From Dyadobacter fanqingshengii (GTDB lineage: Bacteria > Bacteroidota > Bacteroidia > Cytophagales > Spirosomataceae): a stretch of DNA of 64,000 bases. Location: NCBI RefSeq assembly GCF_023822005.2, contig NZ_CP098806.1, positions 4,216,001 through 4,280,000 of the forward strand, written 5' to 3'. Numbering within the stretch: the first letter of the stretch is position 1; every line of letters starts with the position of its first letter. The notes under the pieces are model-generated. The model had not been told where the DNA came from and made no database searches. It saw only the letters and a program-made list of their open reading frames with translations. The position numbers and the translations under genes were made by a program. Positions 28,034 through 37,681 of this stretch are shown here, piece after piece.

Positions 28034-31000
28034 TCACAATCCTACACTAACTGAAAATCCAAGGTTACGTGAGAACGGCAGACCACCATACTCCATAAAT
28101 TCACCCGCTTTGTTGCTGTACAGACCTTCCGGGTTGATGCCGTCTTTCGCTGTACGATATAGGTAACCGAGGTTACGTCCAACCAGACTTACGCGAAGCG
28201 ACTGGATTTTAGCTTTTCCAAGCAATGAAGCAGGAACATTGTATCCAACCGAAACTTCACGAAGGGAAACCCACGAGTTTTCGAAAGTAGAATATTCACG
28301 GATACCCGATGACCATTGCGTCAGGTTCATATAATAAGCGTAAGCAGGAATTGGCTTGACATAACCAGCTGTAACTGCATCTGCGTATGACATTCCTCCC
28401 AAATCTTTCGGGGCACCGTCCACAACAACCTGGAATCCATCAGCAAGCACGCCTTCCGGGATGATACCGTCAGTTCTTACATTGTTTTGTGCATCTGTAA
28501 ACGTCACGCCGCCCAGTTCCGTATTACGACCTGGAAGTGTGAATGCAAAAGATCCCAAAGAAGAACCGTATTGGTGCGTTGCAGATGACATCAAACCACC
28601 GATCTTCGCATCAGCCTGCACCGTTGCCGTGAAGTTTTTGTAACGGATAGAGTTGACATTGCTGGCAAGGAATTTCTCCATAACAGTTCCCAGTTCTTTA
28701 TCCGCTTTTGAACCATAAGCACCATTACGGACGTAACCGATTCCGCCTTCACCAGAAATCGTTCCGATTACTTTTTGTCCGTTTGCAGGATTGTTTGCAT
28801 CATCCGATTCGTAAATCGCAAAACCATAAGGGGTAATGATTGTTCCGTAGTCTTTTCCTACTCTTGCCACTGACTTAATATCAGCACCAAAACCCAGATT
28901 TAACTCGTAAGTATCTGTTCCCTGAACCAGTTCAAGCACTTTATTGCGGTTACGCGAGAAGTTAATGCTTGTATTCCACTCAAAATCAGCCTTTTTGATT
29001 GGGGTGGCGGTTAGCAAGATCTCAACCCCTTTATTCTGGATTCTACCTGCGTTGACGATTCTGCTGCTTACACCTGATTCAGTTGTTGTATTTAAACTAA
29101 GGATCTCATTTTTGGTGATTTTGTTATAATAGGTCAAATCAATTCCCAAACGATTATTGAAGAAACGAATGTCACCACCAAATTCAACTTCTCTCGCCAG
29201 ACGGTTTCTTAACCCATAGTTAGGAAGCGTATTAGGATCTCTGAAACCCGATAAGTTTACCTGACTTCCGTCCGCCTGCGTATAAGCTGGTTTTGGCTCG
29301 TAAACACCTGTCTGGTTTGTAGACCATGCTTCTGTATCTCCACCTGTGTAACCAAGGCTGGCTCTAAGTTTACCAAATGAAAGCCATGACGGAAGATTCT
29401 TTAATGATTCCGTTGCCATCCATGAAAGACCCACAGAAGGATAAGAATAAATGTAGTCACCGCTTCCGTTGGCATAAGTCAATGTTGAAGACCAGTCTGT
29501 ACGATAGCTAGCGCTCAATGTTAACGCGTCTTTGAAAGTCAGGTCACCATAGGCATAAAGCGCATCAATTCTTTTCGAGGGCGTAAGCGCAATGCTTTCT
29601 TGTCTCAAAATATTAATACTGTTCGATAAAGAAAAGACATCGGGAACACGTAGTCCGCCGTCCGTTCGATAATCAAACTTACGACCACCGATTAGGCGGT
29701 TTGTTTCTCCACCTACCGATAGGCTGAAATTGAAATCCTCGCCAATTTGTCTCGTTGCTGTAACCAAACCTTGGAAACGGGTCTGTGTTTTGTTTTCAGA
29801 ATATTCCCGATACTCACCACCTGAGAAATTGACGTTATCTCCCCTGTTTTGGTTATTACCCGTGTACAATTCGTTCTGTACGTTACCGCGAACCAGGAAG
29901 CTCAACCAGTCTGTAATGTTACCAGTCAAATCAACATTTCCCCTGAAAACCTTTTCATTACGGAATTGTTTGTATTCAAATGTCTGGAACATGAATTCCG
30001 TAATGTTGTAAGGATCGCCATTAGCTCCTCTGCGACGGCCGCCTGCAATCGGATCAATGTAGTTTTTAGACCAGTAATCGATATCCATGTTACGTGGACG
30101 GTTGTATACAAAACGGAAAACCGGGTTGTAGTTACCACCCTGACGGATCGGGTTTATCAGATCATTGTCTGTATAATCTGCACTTACGTCCAGATTAAGC
30201 ACTTTTCCGATTTTCTGTGTTCCGCGGATGTTGAAGTTGTTTCTTTTCAATTCTGTTCCCCCCGGCATGATCGAAGAGTTTTTCAAAGTCGAGAACGACG
30301 CACGGAATGAGCTGCGTTCGTTTCCGCCTTCGATAGCCACGTTATGGTTAATGTATTTTCCTGTCTGGAAGAATTTCAAAGGATCATTGGCTTTCCATTC
30401 CACCATGCGGCCATCCAGGTCACGCACCTGCTGACCTTCCAATTTCGGACCGTAAGAGAATGGGAAGTTAGCGCGATCCACTTCCGGAACGCCATCAGCG
30501 CCATTTGTGAATGTTGAGCTCAAACCTGCGCCATATTCATTTTGCAGGTCAAGGAAACGATAGGCATTTTCAAAAGTAGAAGTATGGTTGTAAGTAACAC
30601 CCAAACCTTTGTCCTGACGTCCTTTTTTAGTTTGAACAACCACTACACCATTCAAAGCCTCAGAACCATAAAGCGAACTGGCAGCTGAACCTTTCAACAC
30701 CGTCATCGACTCAATGTTGTCCGGATTGATGTTTTTCATAATGTTACCAAAATCCTGCGCAGCTCCCCAGGAGTCAGCTCCTGATGTTCCCGGGCGGATA
30801 AGCACCCCGTCCACAACAAAAAGTGGCTGAGTATTAGGGCTTAATGATGCGTTACCGCGGATACGGATACGTGAAGACGACATTGGACCACCCGTTCCCT
30901 GGTTGATCATAACCCCTGCCACTTTACCCTGAAGTGCGTTCACCATGTTGGCGTTAGCAGTCCTTGTAATGTCATTTCCCTGAACGGATTGTACAGAGTA

Positions 31001-31378
31001 TGCCAGTTTTCTGGCTTCGGTTGACATACCGAAACCTGTGATAACCACTTCATTAAGCGTTTTGTTGTCTTCTTCAATGTTGACGGTAAGCTGGCTCGCA
31101 TTACCAACTTCCACTTCCTTGCTGATGTAACCAATCGAAGAAAATACAATGACAGCGGCACTTGAAGGCACACTGACTGTGAATTTTCCATTGGCATCTG
31201 TCGCACCACCGGTGTTAGATCCTTTCACCAGGTAAGAAACACCTGGTAAAGGATTCTGATCCTTGTCTAGCACCGTTCCATTAACGGTTTTTCTGTCCTG
31301 GGCCATGCTCCATGTGCTCCCTATAAGAAGGAGAAGCAAGGTTACCAGACGGGTTAAAGTCGTAAACTTTTGTCTCAT
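28034..31378 (-). CDS. SusC/RagA-family TonB-linked outer-membrane transporter
   Basis: A 1114-residue protein with a signal peptide (about 1-26, SMAQ). A CarboxypepD_reg-like domain covers about 30-115 (KTVNGTVLDKDQNPLPGVSYLVKG), the TonB-box-like LNEVVITGFG is at about 110, and a plug (about 125-235, GKVAGVMINQGTGGPMSSSRIRIRG) precedes a large barrel. It is the first gene of the SusCD pair and should be a TonB-energised importer working with the SusD lipoprotein. The 206-bp region upstream (31379-31584) is very AT rich and presumably holds the promoter. No adjacent hybrid two-component or sigma/anti-sigma pair is visible. Confidence 0.95.
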   Translation of the reverse strand: MRQKFTTLTRLVTLLLLLIGSTWSMAQDRKTVNGTVLDKDQNPLPGVSYLVKGSNTGGATDANGKFTVSVPSSAAVIVFSSIGYISKEVEVGNASQLTVNIEEDNKTLNEVVITGFGMSTEARKLAYSVQSVQGNDITRTANANMVNALQGKVAGVMINQGTGGPMSSSRIRIRGNASLSPNTQPLFVVDGVLIRPGTSGADSWGAAQDFGNIMKNINPDNIESMTVLKGSAASSLYGSEALNGVVVVQTKKGRQDKGLGVTYNHTSTFENAYRFLDLQNEYGAGLSSTFTNGADGVPEVDRANFPFSYGPKLEGQQVRDLDGRMVEWKANDPLKFFQTGKYINHNVAIEGGNERSSFRASFSTLKNSSIMPGGTELKRNNFNIRGTQKIGKVLNLDVSADYTDNDLINPIRQGGNYNPVFRFVYNRPRNMDIDYWSKNYIDPIAGGRRRGANGDPYNITEFMFQTFEYKQFRNEKVFRGNVDLTGNITDWLSFLVRGNVQNELYTGNNQNRGDNVNFSGGEYREYSENKTQTRFQGLVTATRQIGEDFNFSLSVGGETNRLIGGRKFDYRTDGGLRVPDVFSLSNSINILRQESIALTPSKRIDALYAYGDLTFKDALTLSASYRTDWSSTLTYANGSGDYIYSYPSVGLSWMATESLKNLPSWLSFGKLRASLGYTGGDTEAWSTNQTGVYEPKPAYTQADGSQVNLSGFRDPNTLPNYGLRNRLAREVEFGGDIRFFNNRLGIDLTYYNKITKNEILSLNTTTESGVSSRIVNAGRIQNKGVEILLTATPIKKADFEWNTSINFSRNRNKVLELVQGTDTYELNLGFGADIKSVARVGKDYGTIITPYGFAIYESDDANNPANGQKVIGTISGEGGIGYVRNGAYGSKADKELGTVMEKFLASNVNSIRYKNFTATVQADAKIGGLMSSATHQYGSSLGSFAFTLPGRNTELGGVTFTDAQNNVRTDGIIPEGVLADGFQVVVDGAPKDLGGMSYADAVTAGYVKPIPAYAYYMNLTQWSSGIREYSTFENSWVSLREVSVGYNVPASLLGKAKIQSLRVSLVGRNLGYLYRTAKDGINPEGLYSNKAGEFMEYGGLPFSRNLGFSVSVGL

Positions 31379-31584
31379 GGTAAACTTTAGTAAGTTAAAT
31401 AAAGGTGGCTTAATGGGTCTTTACTTATGTATTAAAAATGGCATCCCTTAAAAAAATTGACCGGGCATTTTTAGACAGCATGAGTATTGATGAGTCAAAA
31501 TAAATATAATTATTAACAAAAACATAACATTTATTAAAAAATATTAATAATAAGCATACAAACCTAGTAGAGTGTTTGGTTATT

Positions 31585-32898
31585 TTAGCGTTTGACCTTT
31601 ATTCTGGAAAGCAAATGTTGGCCGATTCGGTCGCCTTGCACCTGGCCATTGACAATTGCAGACCTAAAATGGATCCCGCCATATAAACGGCTGATGCCTG
31701 CTTCTTCGCTTGCTTCTTTGAAAGACTTAAAACTGCGAACAGGAAGTCCATAATCGGTTTCCGTGTGATCATCAAAAGCAAAATGATCCCCCAAAACCGC
31801 TGTTAACACAACCGCTGCCGCAGCGGAAATAACGCTGTGCCCACTGGTATATTCAGGAAATGGTGGTGTTTGCAGCAATGGACGCCATTTTTCATCCATA
31901 TAAGCATTGATGACCGTTTCGGGGCGGATAAACTGACTTCTGTACTTTTCATCCCAACAACTAATGAATCCATCGAACAAAGCCATGGAAGTCAGCACGT
32001 AAGCGGCTGCGGTTTCCTGCCAGTTCTTGTTTTTACTTTCGGCGGCCTGGCCTGCAATGGATATCCAATGACCTCCGGGGGACAGCTTTTTAGTGGCAAA
32101 ATTGAGGTGGCCCTGCGTGTTGAGATAAAAAGGATTACAGTCCCAAAAACTCGCAATCAGGATTTCTTCCTGGGTTAACTTTCTGGTAACATGATAAACC
32201 TCACGGACTTCTTTCATAAACAAACTCGCCGTGTCCGTATTATATGCATGCGGCGGAACCGGTTTGAACTGCCCGGCCGAGTCCAGGCTTACCGGGCGGA
32301 TTTGAGACCAATATGGTTCCACAGCGTCAATAAAACCTGGTGGAGTCGGCGTCCATTTGCCCTTTTGTTTACTGTAAGTATAGCGGCGTTTCGCCCGGGT
32401 TGATGCATAATTGTCTTTCGTTGACCATGATAGGACGCTATCACTTACGGCTTGTCCAAGTCTTATTGAATTATTGTAAACCAATGTGTCTTTCTCCCGA
32501 AAGTCGTTTAAGATCACATTCACGCTGTCTGTCAGCAAATGCTCTGAGAACACCAGTTTTCCGCCGGTTTTAAAAAAAGCGTATACAGCCGCCAGTTCAT
32601 AATTGACCTTTTTATCGCTTTTCAAACCTGGTATGTTGGGAAAACCAGCGACTTGTCCGTGGAGAGTGCGATAGTTTTCATCCTGCATAACCAGTGTTTC
32701 GTATGCTGCAACATTGGCATAGAGATAAATACGACTTGCAGCGGGTGGCGAGAAAATATCATGCATAATGGCACGGGTAAGGTTTTTCTCTGCCCTGTGC
32801 AGCAGCCGGGGCGAAGGGCCAACAGGAGGCGCAAAGCCGGACGCGCAATGCCCAACCAGCCATGTTACCAGCATATATAATGTAAATCGCTTTCTCAT
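31585..32898 (-). CDS. Vanadium-dependent haloperoxidase-like protein (PAP2 superfamily)
   Basis: A 437-residue exported protein (signal about 1-21). It has the three vanadate-site motifs of vanadium haloperoxidases: K318-x6-R325-P326; T351-S-G-H354 (usually PSGH, here Thr replaces Pro); and S403-R404-x5-H410. The enzymes use vanadate to oxidise halides with peroxide, and related acid phosphatases share the same pocket. Activity as a haloperoxidase is therefore likely but not certain. The gene starts 4 bp inside the end of the FG-GAP/ASPIC gene, so the two are coupled. The start codon gives a good signal peptide. Confidence 0.85.
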   Translation of the reverse strand: MRKRFTLYMLVTWLVGHCASGFAPPVGPSPRLLHRAEKNLTRAIMHDIFSPPAASRIYLYANVAAYETLVMQDENYRTLHGQVAGFPNIPGLKSDKKVNYELAAVYAFFKTGGKLVFSEHLLTDSVNVILNDFREKDTLVYNNSIRLGQAVSDSVLSWSTKDNYASTRAKRRYTYSKQKGKWTPTPPGFIDAVEPYWSQIRPVSLDSAGQFKPVPPHAYNTDTASLFMKEVREVYHVTRKLTQEEILIASFWDCNPFYLNTQGHLNFATKKLSPGGHWISIAGQAAESKNKNWQETAAAYVLTSMALFDGFISCWDEKYRSQFIRPETVINAYMDEKWRPLLQTPPFPEYTSGHSVISAAAAVVLTAVLGDHFAFDDHTETDYGLPVRSFKSFKEASEEAGISRLYGGIHFRSAIVNGQVQGDRIGQHLLSRIKVKR

Positions 32899-35800
32899 TT
32901 CTGACCTGTCTGTTCAAATATTAAGGGATCTCCGCCGTTAACGCCTATCACTATACGCGAGTTGTTTAGCCGGACACCGCTTCTTATTTCGCCGCCCGCC
33001 CAAAATCCGGATTCGGCAGGGCTTACAGTTACAAACCGGAAGGGCGCAACCTGCCGCAATGCTACGCCTACGGATGCGTCGCAGGGTCCCAACTGCACGC
33101 GATAGCAGGAAAAGTTACCTGCTAGCAGTAAGCCGGTCCTGTTGTTTCCATCCATTTCCAGCGGAACAATGGCACTTACCCGCGAAATCTGCGCCTCCTC
33201 CGGCAGGTCATGGATTTGAAATTTGAAATCGCCTTTATTTTCAAGCACAATGCTTGAGAGTTGCTTACAGTAGACCTTTTTACTTTTTTCAACTGCTTCC
33301 TGACCCAATATATCTGTCAGGGTAGCATCTGCGTAAAGCGCGTAGTTGGTGTATTTTCTTTTCAGGAATGGTATCTGGTCCAGCATTTCGTCGCGGGAAA
33401 ACATCGGGTAATTTTTGTCTCCAATAAAATAAGTGCAGACCGGATCAACTACACCGTTTTTATCGAAGTCATCATAATAGATCGTCACGGGTTGTTCGGC
33501 GGATGCTTTGTATTGGTTATTTAATCCACCATTCCCTAAAACAAAATCCATATCGCCATCCTTGTCAAGATCAACGGGCATTAATGCGGCCCACATTCCG
33601 TCCGTATCGCTTAGTTCTGCGGGAAGCTGTTCCGTGAATGCATTACCGGTATTTCTGAACACTTTAACGGCCATCCAATCGCCTATTAACATTAGGTCCG
33701 GCTTTTTATCCTGATCCAGGTCCGCGAAAACAGCGCCCGTAACCATACCCGGATTCAACAGATCTTTGGACCAATCGGCTGTCGCGTCGGTAAATTTGAT
33801 TGTGTTCCCCTGGCTATCATTTCTTAAAACATAACTTCTGGCAGCCATCGGAAAGGATCCGGGAACGGCGCGCCCCCCTACGAAAATATCCATATCACCG
33901 TCTCCGTCCATGTCAGCACTTACAGCACATTGCTTCGGGTTTTTCATGGAGGGCAATGCTAAAACTTCTTCGTGAAAATTGCCTTTTCCATCATTAATAT
34001 ACAAATGGTCCCGATATTCTGGCGCCTGATCTTCAAACTCATTACCACCGCTAACCACGTACAAATCCTGATCGCCATCCTTATCTGCGTCAAAAAATAA
34101 TGCATTCACTTCTTCACAAGCCACATTTTGCCGCCAGGGCTGTGCATTTGCACCCTCAAATTTACCGTCTGGCTTTTGCAGATAAAGTACGCCAAACTGA
34201 TTGGAAGCGCCGCCAAAAAACAAATCTTCCAAACCGTCGCCATTGACATCCGCTTTTGCCAGTGCCGGACCAAGTTTGGATAATTGATAAGGCAAGAGAA
34301 CCTCCACTTTGAAGTCCACAAATTCATTTTCGTTGTGAACGAAGTCAATGCCAATGCTTTGTGCGGGGATTTTCTGAAATGTTGTGTTAACAGATGCAGT
34401 TTCGGATTTGTTTACTTCTCCGGCCTCCTCTTCTTTTAAAATCAAAATTTTCTCAGTCGAATTCGCCAGCATAGTCACCTTCCCGGAAGGCCAAACAACC
34501 CTTACTGAATCAACCTTAGAAGCTTTTCCCAAGCCAAAATGCAACGCTGACGTTACCGTTGCCTGATAACCCCTCACCGGATAGAGCTCTGCATATTGTT
34601 TAATACCATTGGCATAAACCCAAACCTTACTCCCAAAAGCCTGCGTATTTTTTCCCAGACCTTTAAGCTTTATAGTCAGACTTTTTTGTTCACCATTGTT
34701 CTGATAAATCGAAACCGCCTCATTCATGTTGGAAATTACAATGTCCAGATCGCCGTCGCCGTCAAAGTCCGCATAAGCCGCCGCATTGGAAACTGCGTCT
34801 TCATTAAAACCCCATTTTTCCGACACATCCTCGAATGCAAATTGCTTCGAAGCGTCAGCTGTATTTTGGAATAAATAGTTTTTCAACTTGTTGGAAGGCA
34901 TTTTCTGAACAAGGCTGTAAGTCTTGAAATTCAGGTTTCCTTTGCCCACTTCCTTCATTTGCTCATCTGCAACGGTATATTTCAAAAAATCCATGTTGGT
35001 AAAATCGCGCAGATAACCATTGGTAATAAGCAGATCCTTCCAGCCATCATTGTCCAGATCGGCCATTAAGCCCGCCCAGCTCCAATCCGTGTTTGAAACG
35101 CCAGACATTTGACCGATTTCGCTAAACCTAACATTGCCCTCTGCATCCGTTCCGCGATTCAAATGCAGCATATTCCGCATATTCTGGTGATAATAACCGC
35201 TGTCAAGAAGCAAATGATATTGGTCATAAACGTCCGGTCCTTTGAGCAATTTTTGACGATGATTGTCTTCCGGAAGCATGTCCAGTGTGAGGACATCAGG
35301 TTTTCCGTCATTATTGAAATCACTCACATCGGCTCCCATGGAGAATTTGGAGACATGAGTAAATGATTTTTTCAAAGACTCGGTGAATGTCCCGTTCTTA
35401 TTGTTGACATAATAGCAGTCCACTTCCGTGTAATCGCTCGTCGTGTACAAATCCGGCCAGCCGTCCTGGTTAATGTCAGCCACAATAACGCTCAGGCCGA
35501 AATTCAATGCATTGTTAATGATGCCCGCCTTTTGCGTAACGTCCTTGAATTTCAGTTTCCCATTCTCGCTAATGTTCTCAAAAAGCCTGTTCCCATAATA
35601 AGGATTAGGCGTTGCGCGCATTTCGCGGGTGTTCAGGAATGGGTTAACCGTGTGATTGGAGTGGTTTAAAAGGAACATATCCAGATCGCCATCCTTGTCA
35701 TAATCAAAAAAAGCGGCCTGCGTCGATTGCGAGCCAATCGCATTCAAACCAGCCTCAACCGCCATCTCCTTAAAAACCGGAACGCCGTTTTTGATCCCCT

Positions 35801-36257
35801 GATTAATAAAAAGCTCATTATTACGGTCGGACAATTTGCGGAAAAAGCCCGAATGGCAGACGTAAATATCCAGGAGTCCATCTCCATTTACATCCGCGAC
35901 GCTCACGCCCGTTGACCAGGTTCCGTTGCCTTCTATTTTTGATTTTTTACTAATATCTTCAAATGTGATTTTTCCATTTAAAGACTTATTAAGATACAAC
36001 TTGTTAGCAACCGTATTTCCCGAAATAAAAAGGTCAGGCGAGCCATCATTGTTAAAATCGCCAATGCCAATGCCGTTTCCATTGTAAAGATATTCGTAGC
36101 GGAAAATGTGCAGCGAATCGTTCTCTTCTATCTTATTAACGAAACTGACTTTTGTGTCTTTGGGTGACAAAAGAGTGAAGAGGCTTTGCGTTTGACCCGG
36201 TCTGGAAACGCCGAGGAGGGGAATCAGGAAAATAAAGAAAAAGCAGAGTCTACCCAT
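32895..36257 (-). CDS. FG-GAP/VCBS repeat protein with ASPIC/UnbV domain
   Basis: A 1120-residue exported protein (signal about 1-24). It holds about 13 calcium-loop repeats of the form DxNxDGxxD (for example DFNNDGSPDLF, DVNGDGLLDIY, DYDKDGDLDMF, DMDGDGDMDIF), in two groups that form beta-propellers. Between them is an ASPIC/UnbV domain (about 550-610, LKGLGKNTQAFGSKVWVYANG, FGLGKASKVDSVRVVWPSGKV). Such proteins are large surface or periplasmic scaffolds with unknown ligands. It sits between a copper/heme protein (37 bp upstream) and the haloperoxidase-like protein (4-bp overlap), so it may be a partner of both. Confidence 0.9.
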   Translation of the reverse strand: MGRLCFFFIFLIPLLGVSRPGQTQSLFTLLSPKDTKVSFVNKIEENDSLHIFRYEYLYNGNGIGIGDFNNDGSPDLFISGNTVANKLYLNKSLNGKITFEDISKKSKIEGNGTWSTGVSVADVNGDGLLDIYVCHSGFFRKLSDRNNELFINQGIKNGVPVFKEMAVEAGLNAIGSQSTQAAFFDYDKDGDLDMFLLNHSNHTVNPFLNTREMRATPNPYYGNRLFENISENGKLKFKDVTQKAGIINNALNFGLSVIVADINQDGWPDLYTTSDYTEVDCYYVNNKNGTFTESLKKSFTHVSKFSMGADVSDFNNDGKPDVLTLDMLPEDNHRQKLLKGPDVYDQYHLLLDSGYYHQNMRNMLHLNRGTDAEGNVRFSEIGQMSGVSNTDWSWAGLMADLDNDGWKDLLITNGYLRDFTNMDFLKYTVADEQMKEVGKGNLNFKTYSLVQKMPSNKLKNYLFQNTADASKQFAFEDVSEKWGFNEDAVSNAAAYADFDGDGDLDIVISNMNEAVSIYQNNGEQKSLTIKLKGLGKNTQAFGSKVWVYANGIKQYAELYPVRGYQATVTSALHFGLGKASKVDSVRVVWPSGKVTMLANSTEKILILKEEEAGEVNKSETASVNTTFQKIPAQSIGIDFVHNENEFVDFKVEVLLPYQLSKLGPALAKADVNGDGLEDLFFGGASNQFGVLYLQKPDGKFEGANAQPWRQNVACEEVNALFFDADKDGDQDLYVVSGGNEFEDQAPEYRDHLYINDGKGNFHEEVLALPSMKNPKQCAVSADMDGDGDMDIFVGGRAVPGSFPMAARSYVLRNDSQGNTIKFTDATADWSKDLLNPGMVTGAVFADLDQDKKPDLMLIGDWMAVKVFRNTGNAFTEQLPAELSDTDGMWAALMPVDLDKDGDMDFVLGNGGLNNQYKASAEQPVTIYYDDFDKNGVVDPVCTYFIGDKNYPMFSRDEMLDQIPFLKRKYTNYALYADATLTDILGQEAVEKSKKVYCKQLSSIVLENKGDFKFQIHDLPEEAQISRVSAIVPLEMDGNNRTGLLLAGNFSCYRVQLGPCDASVGVALRQVAPFRFVTVSPAESGFWAGGEIRSGVRLNNSRIVIGVNGGDPLIFEQTGQK

Positions 36258-36294
36258 GCCCTAATGTTTACCCGTTATGTGCTACCCAATATGC

Positions 36295-37623
36295 CTAATT
36301 CCATTTGAAGACCAGATTTTCATCTCCGGCCTCACGCTCCACATACATTAAAATCAACGTCATCATTTCCTGGTCGCTCCGCATGTTACCCGTCGACATC
36401 ACCAGTTCCGGCGGACTGTGTGGGTTAGCGGGGTTAGCCGCCGTGTTGTCATAAGTGCCTTCCACATGCACTATGGCACCTTTTGGCAATAATAAAGGCT
36501 TTTTATATTTATAAATTTCCTGCCAGCGAAAGTCCCACGCAGGCACATGCACGAGCTTGATCGTATCGCCCGCCGCGGTGGTCGCATAAGCTTTAAATTC
36601 CTTGCCCAAGTAATGCATGTGCGGCCAGGCATACAGCAGCGAGACATCCGGCTGGTTATTAGCGATCCGCAAACGGAAGCTCTTGATCTCATCTGCAAAA
36701 ATCATGAATGGCGGACTGATATCTTTCTCCCCGATCCCACCGGAACCCAGACTGATCACTTTCACCTTCCGTTTGATCGGGCTCGTTTTAAAGAAAATAT
36801 TTATCCCATCAATGCTTTCTGCATCAACAGACGACGGTCCGAAATGCACAGTTACCAGCACGACGCCGCGTTTTGGCATCACCCAGCCCATATCTTCGGG
36901 GTAAGTCTCGACAGTTGTTCCGGGAATCCAGCCGCCGTAATAGGTCATTTCCTTTTTGTATTTGACCCATTCATAATATTTGTCGCCGGACGGCCCGCTC
37001 AGATCCACAAAATCCACGGAATTATTCAGGTCAATGGCAGGATCGGTAACAGGATGGATAGCGAAATTGGCGTGGTGGATGAGCTTTTTGTTATTAGAAG
37101 TAAACTCAATAGCCTCAACGTTAGCCTCCTGCGCGAGCTCAAACGGGATTTTGAACATCACAAACCGTTCCGCGGCATCGCCTTTGACCACAAATGCCTC
37201 CTTAATTCGGAGCGAAAGATCCGGCTTGCGTTTGTAAGCCGTCCCCGCATTCACCCGCGCCTGCAAATCCTGTTCGGCTTTCAAATTTTGCTTGCCTTTC
37301 GGCGTGCCGCCATCAATCCAGCCGACAATGGTCTTTATGTCCTTATCGCTCAGTGAGCGATCATTCGCAAAGGAATTGAAATGGTTATCCGCTTTCCAGG
37401 GCGGCATATAGCGCGAGCTTACGACCTGTTTGATAAACTTGGATCGCTTGCTAACATCTTCAAAAGTAATGAGAGGAAACGGCGCCGCCTCACCCGTCCG
37501 ATGGCAAGGCACGCAATTGGCATGAATGATGGGCTGGACATCCTTATAAAACTCCGGAACCTGGCCTTCACACAAATCACACAACAACAAAAGCACAAAC
37601 AAAAGGCCTTTTCGGAACGGCAT
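36295..37623 (-). CDS. c-type cytochrome / copper type II monooxygenase-like fusion protein
   Basis: A 442-residue exported protein, counted from the ATG at 37623 so that the signal peptide is at the N-terminus. A c-type heme site CVPCH is at 37-41, followed by YMPPWKAD near 72, whose Met is a plausible axial ligand. The C-terminal half resembles the two-domain core of copper monooxygenases (PHM/DBM). The likely ligands are H183-H184, H260 (VTVHFG), H335-x-H337 (PHMHYLGK) and M420 or M421, so all six ligand positions appear to be kept. The closing segment with NTAANPANP also fits. It is the first gene of the operon and is likely a periplasmic oxidase or hydroxylase; the substrate is unknown. 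Confidence 0.82.
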   Translation of the reverse strand: MPFRKGLLFVLLLLCDLCEGQVPEFYKDVQPIIHANCVPCHRTGEAAPFPLITFEDVSKRSKFIKQVVSSRYMPPWKADNHFNSFANDRSLSDKDIKTIVGWIDGGTPKGKQNLKAEQDLQARVNAGTAYKRKPDLSLRIKEAFVVKGDAAERFVMFKIPFELAQEANVEAIEFTSNNKKLIHHANFAIHPVTDPAIDLNNSVDFVDLSGPSGDKYYEWVKYKKEMTYYGGWIPGTTVETYPEDMGWVMPKRGVVLVTVHFGPSSVDAESIDGINIFFKTSPIKRKVKVISLGSGGIGEKDISPPFMIFADEIKSFRLRIANNQPDVSLLYAWPHMHYLGKEFKAYATTAAGDTIKLVHVPAWDFRWQEIYKYKKPLLLPKGAIVHVEGTYDNTAANPANPHSPPELVMSTGNMRSDQEMMTLILMYVEREAGDENLVFKWN

Positions 37624-37681
37624 GGTAATGAGTGGGTTTAACTCATGCAATTTAATAATAGAAAATTGATTTTAAAATAAT

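Noticed and set aside
26302..31378. A full polysaccharide utilisation locus
   Set aside because: Only SusC and SusD are present. No glycoside hydrolase, lyase or regulator is adjacent.
31379..31584. A -33/-7 promoter before susC
   Set aside because: TTTG-like elements on the minus strand are only about 12 bp apart, too close to fit the promoter model.
36547..37356. A 269-residue open frame on the plus strand
   Set aside because: It lies fully antisense to the cytochrome/copper monooxygenase gene and has no signature; it is a shadow of that gene's codon pattern.
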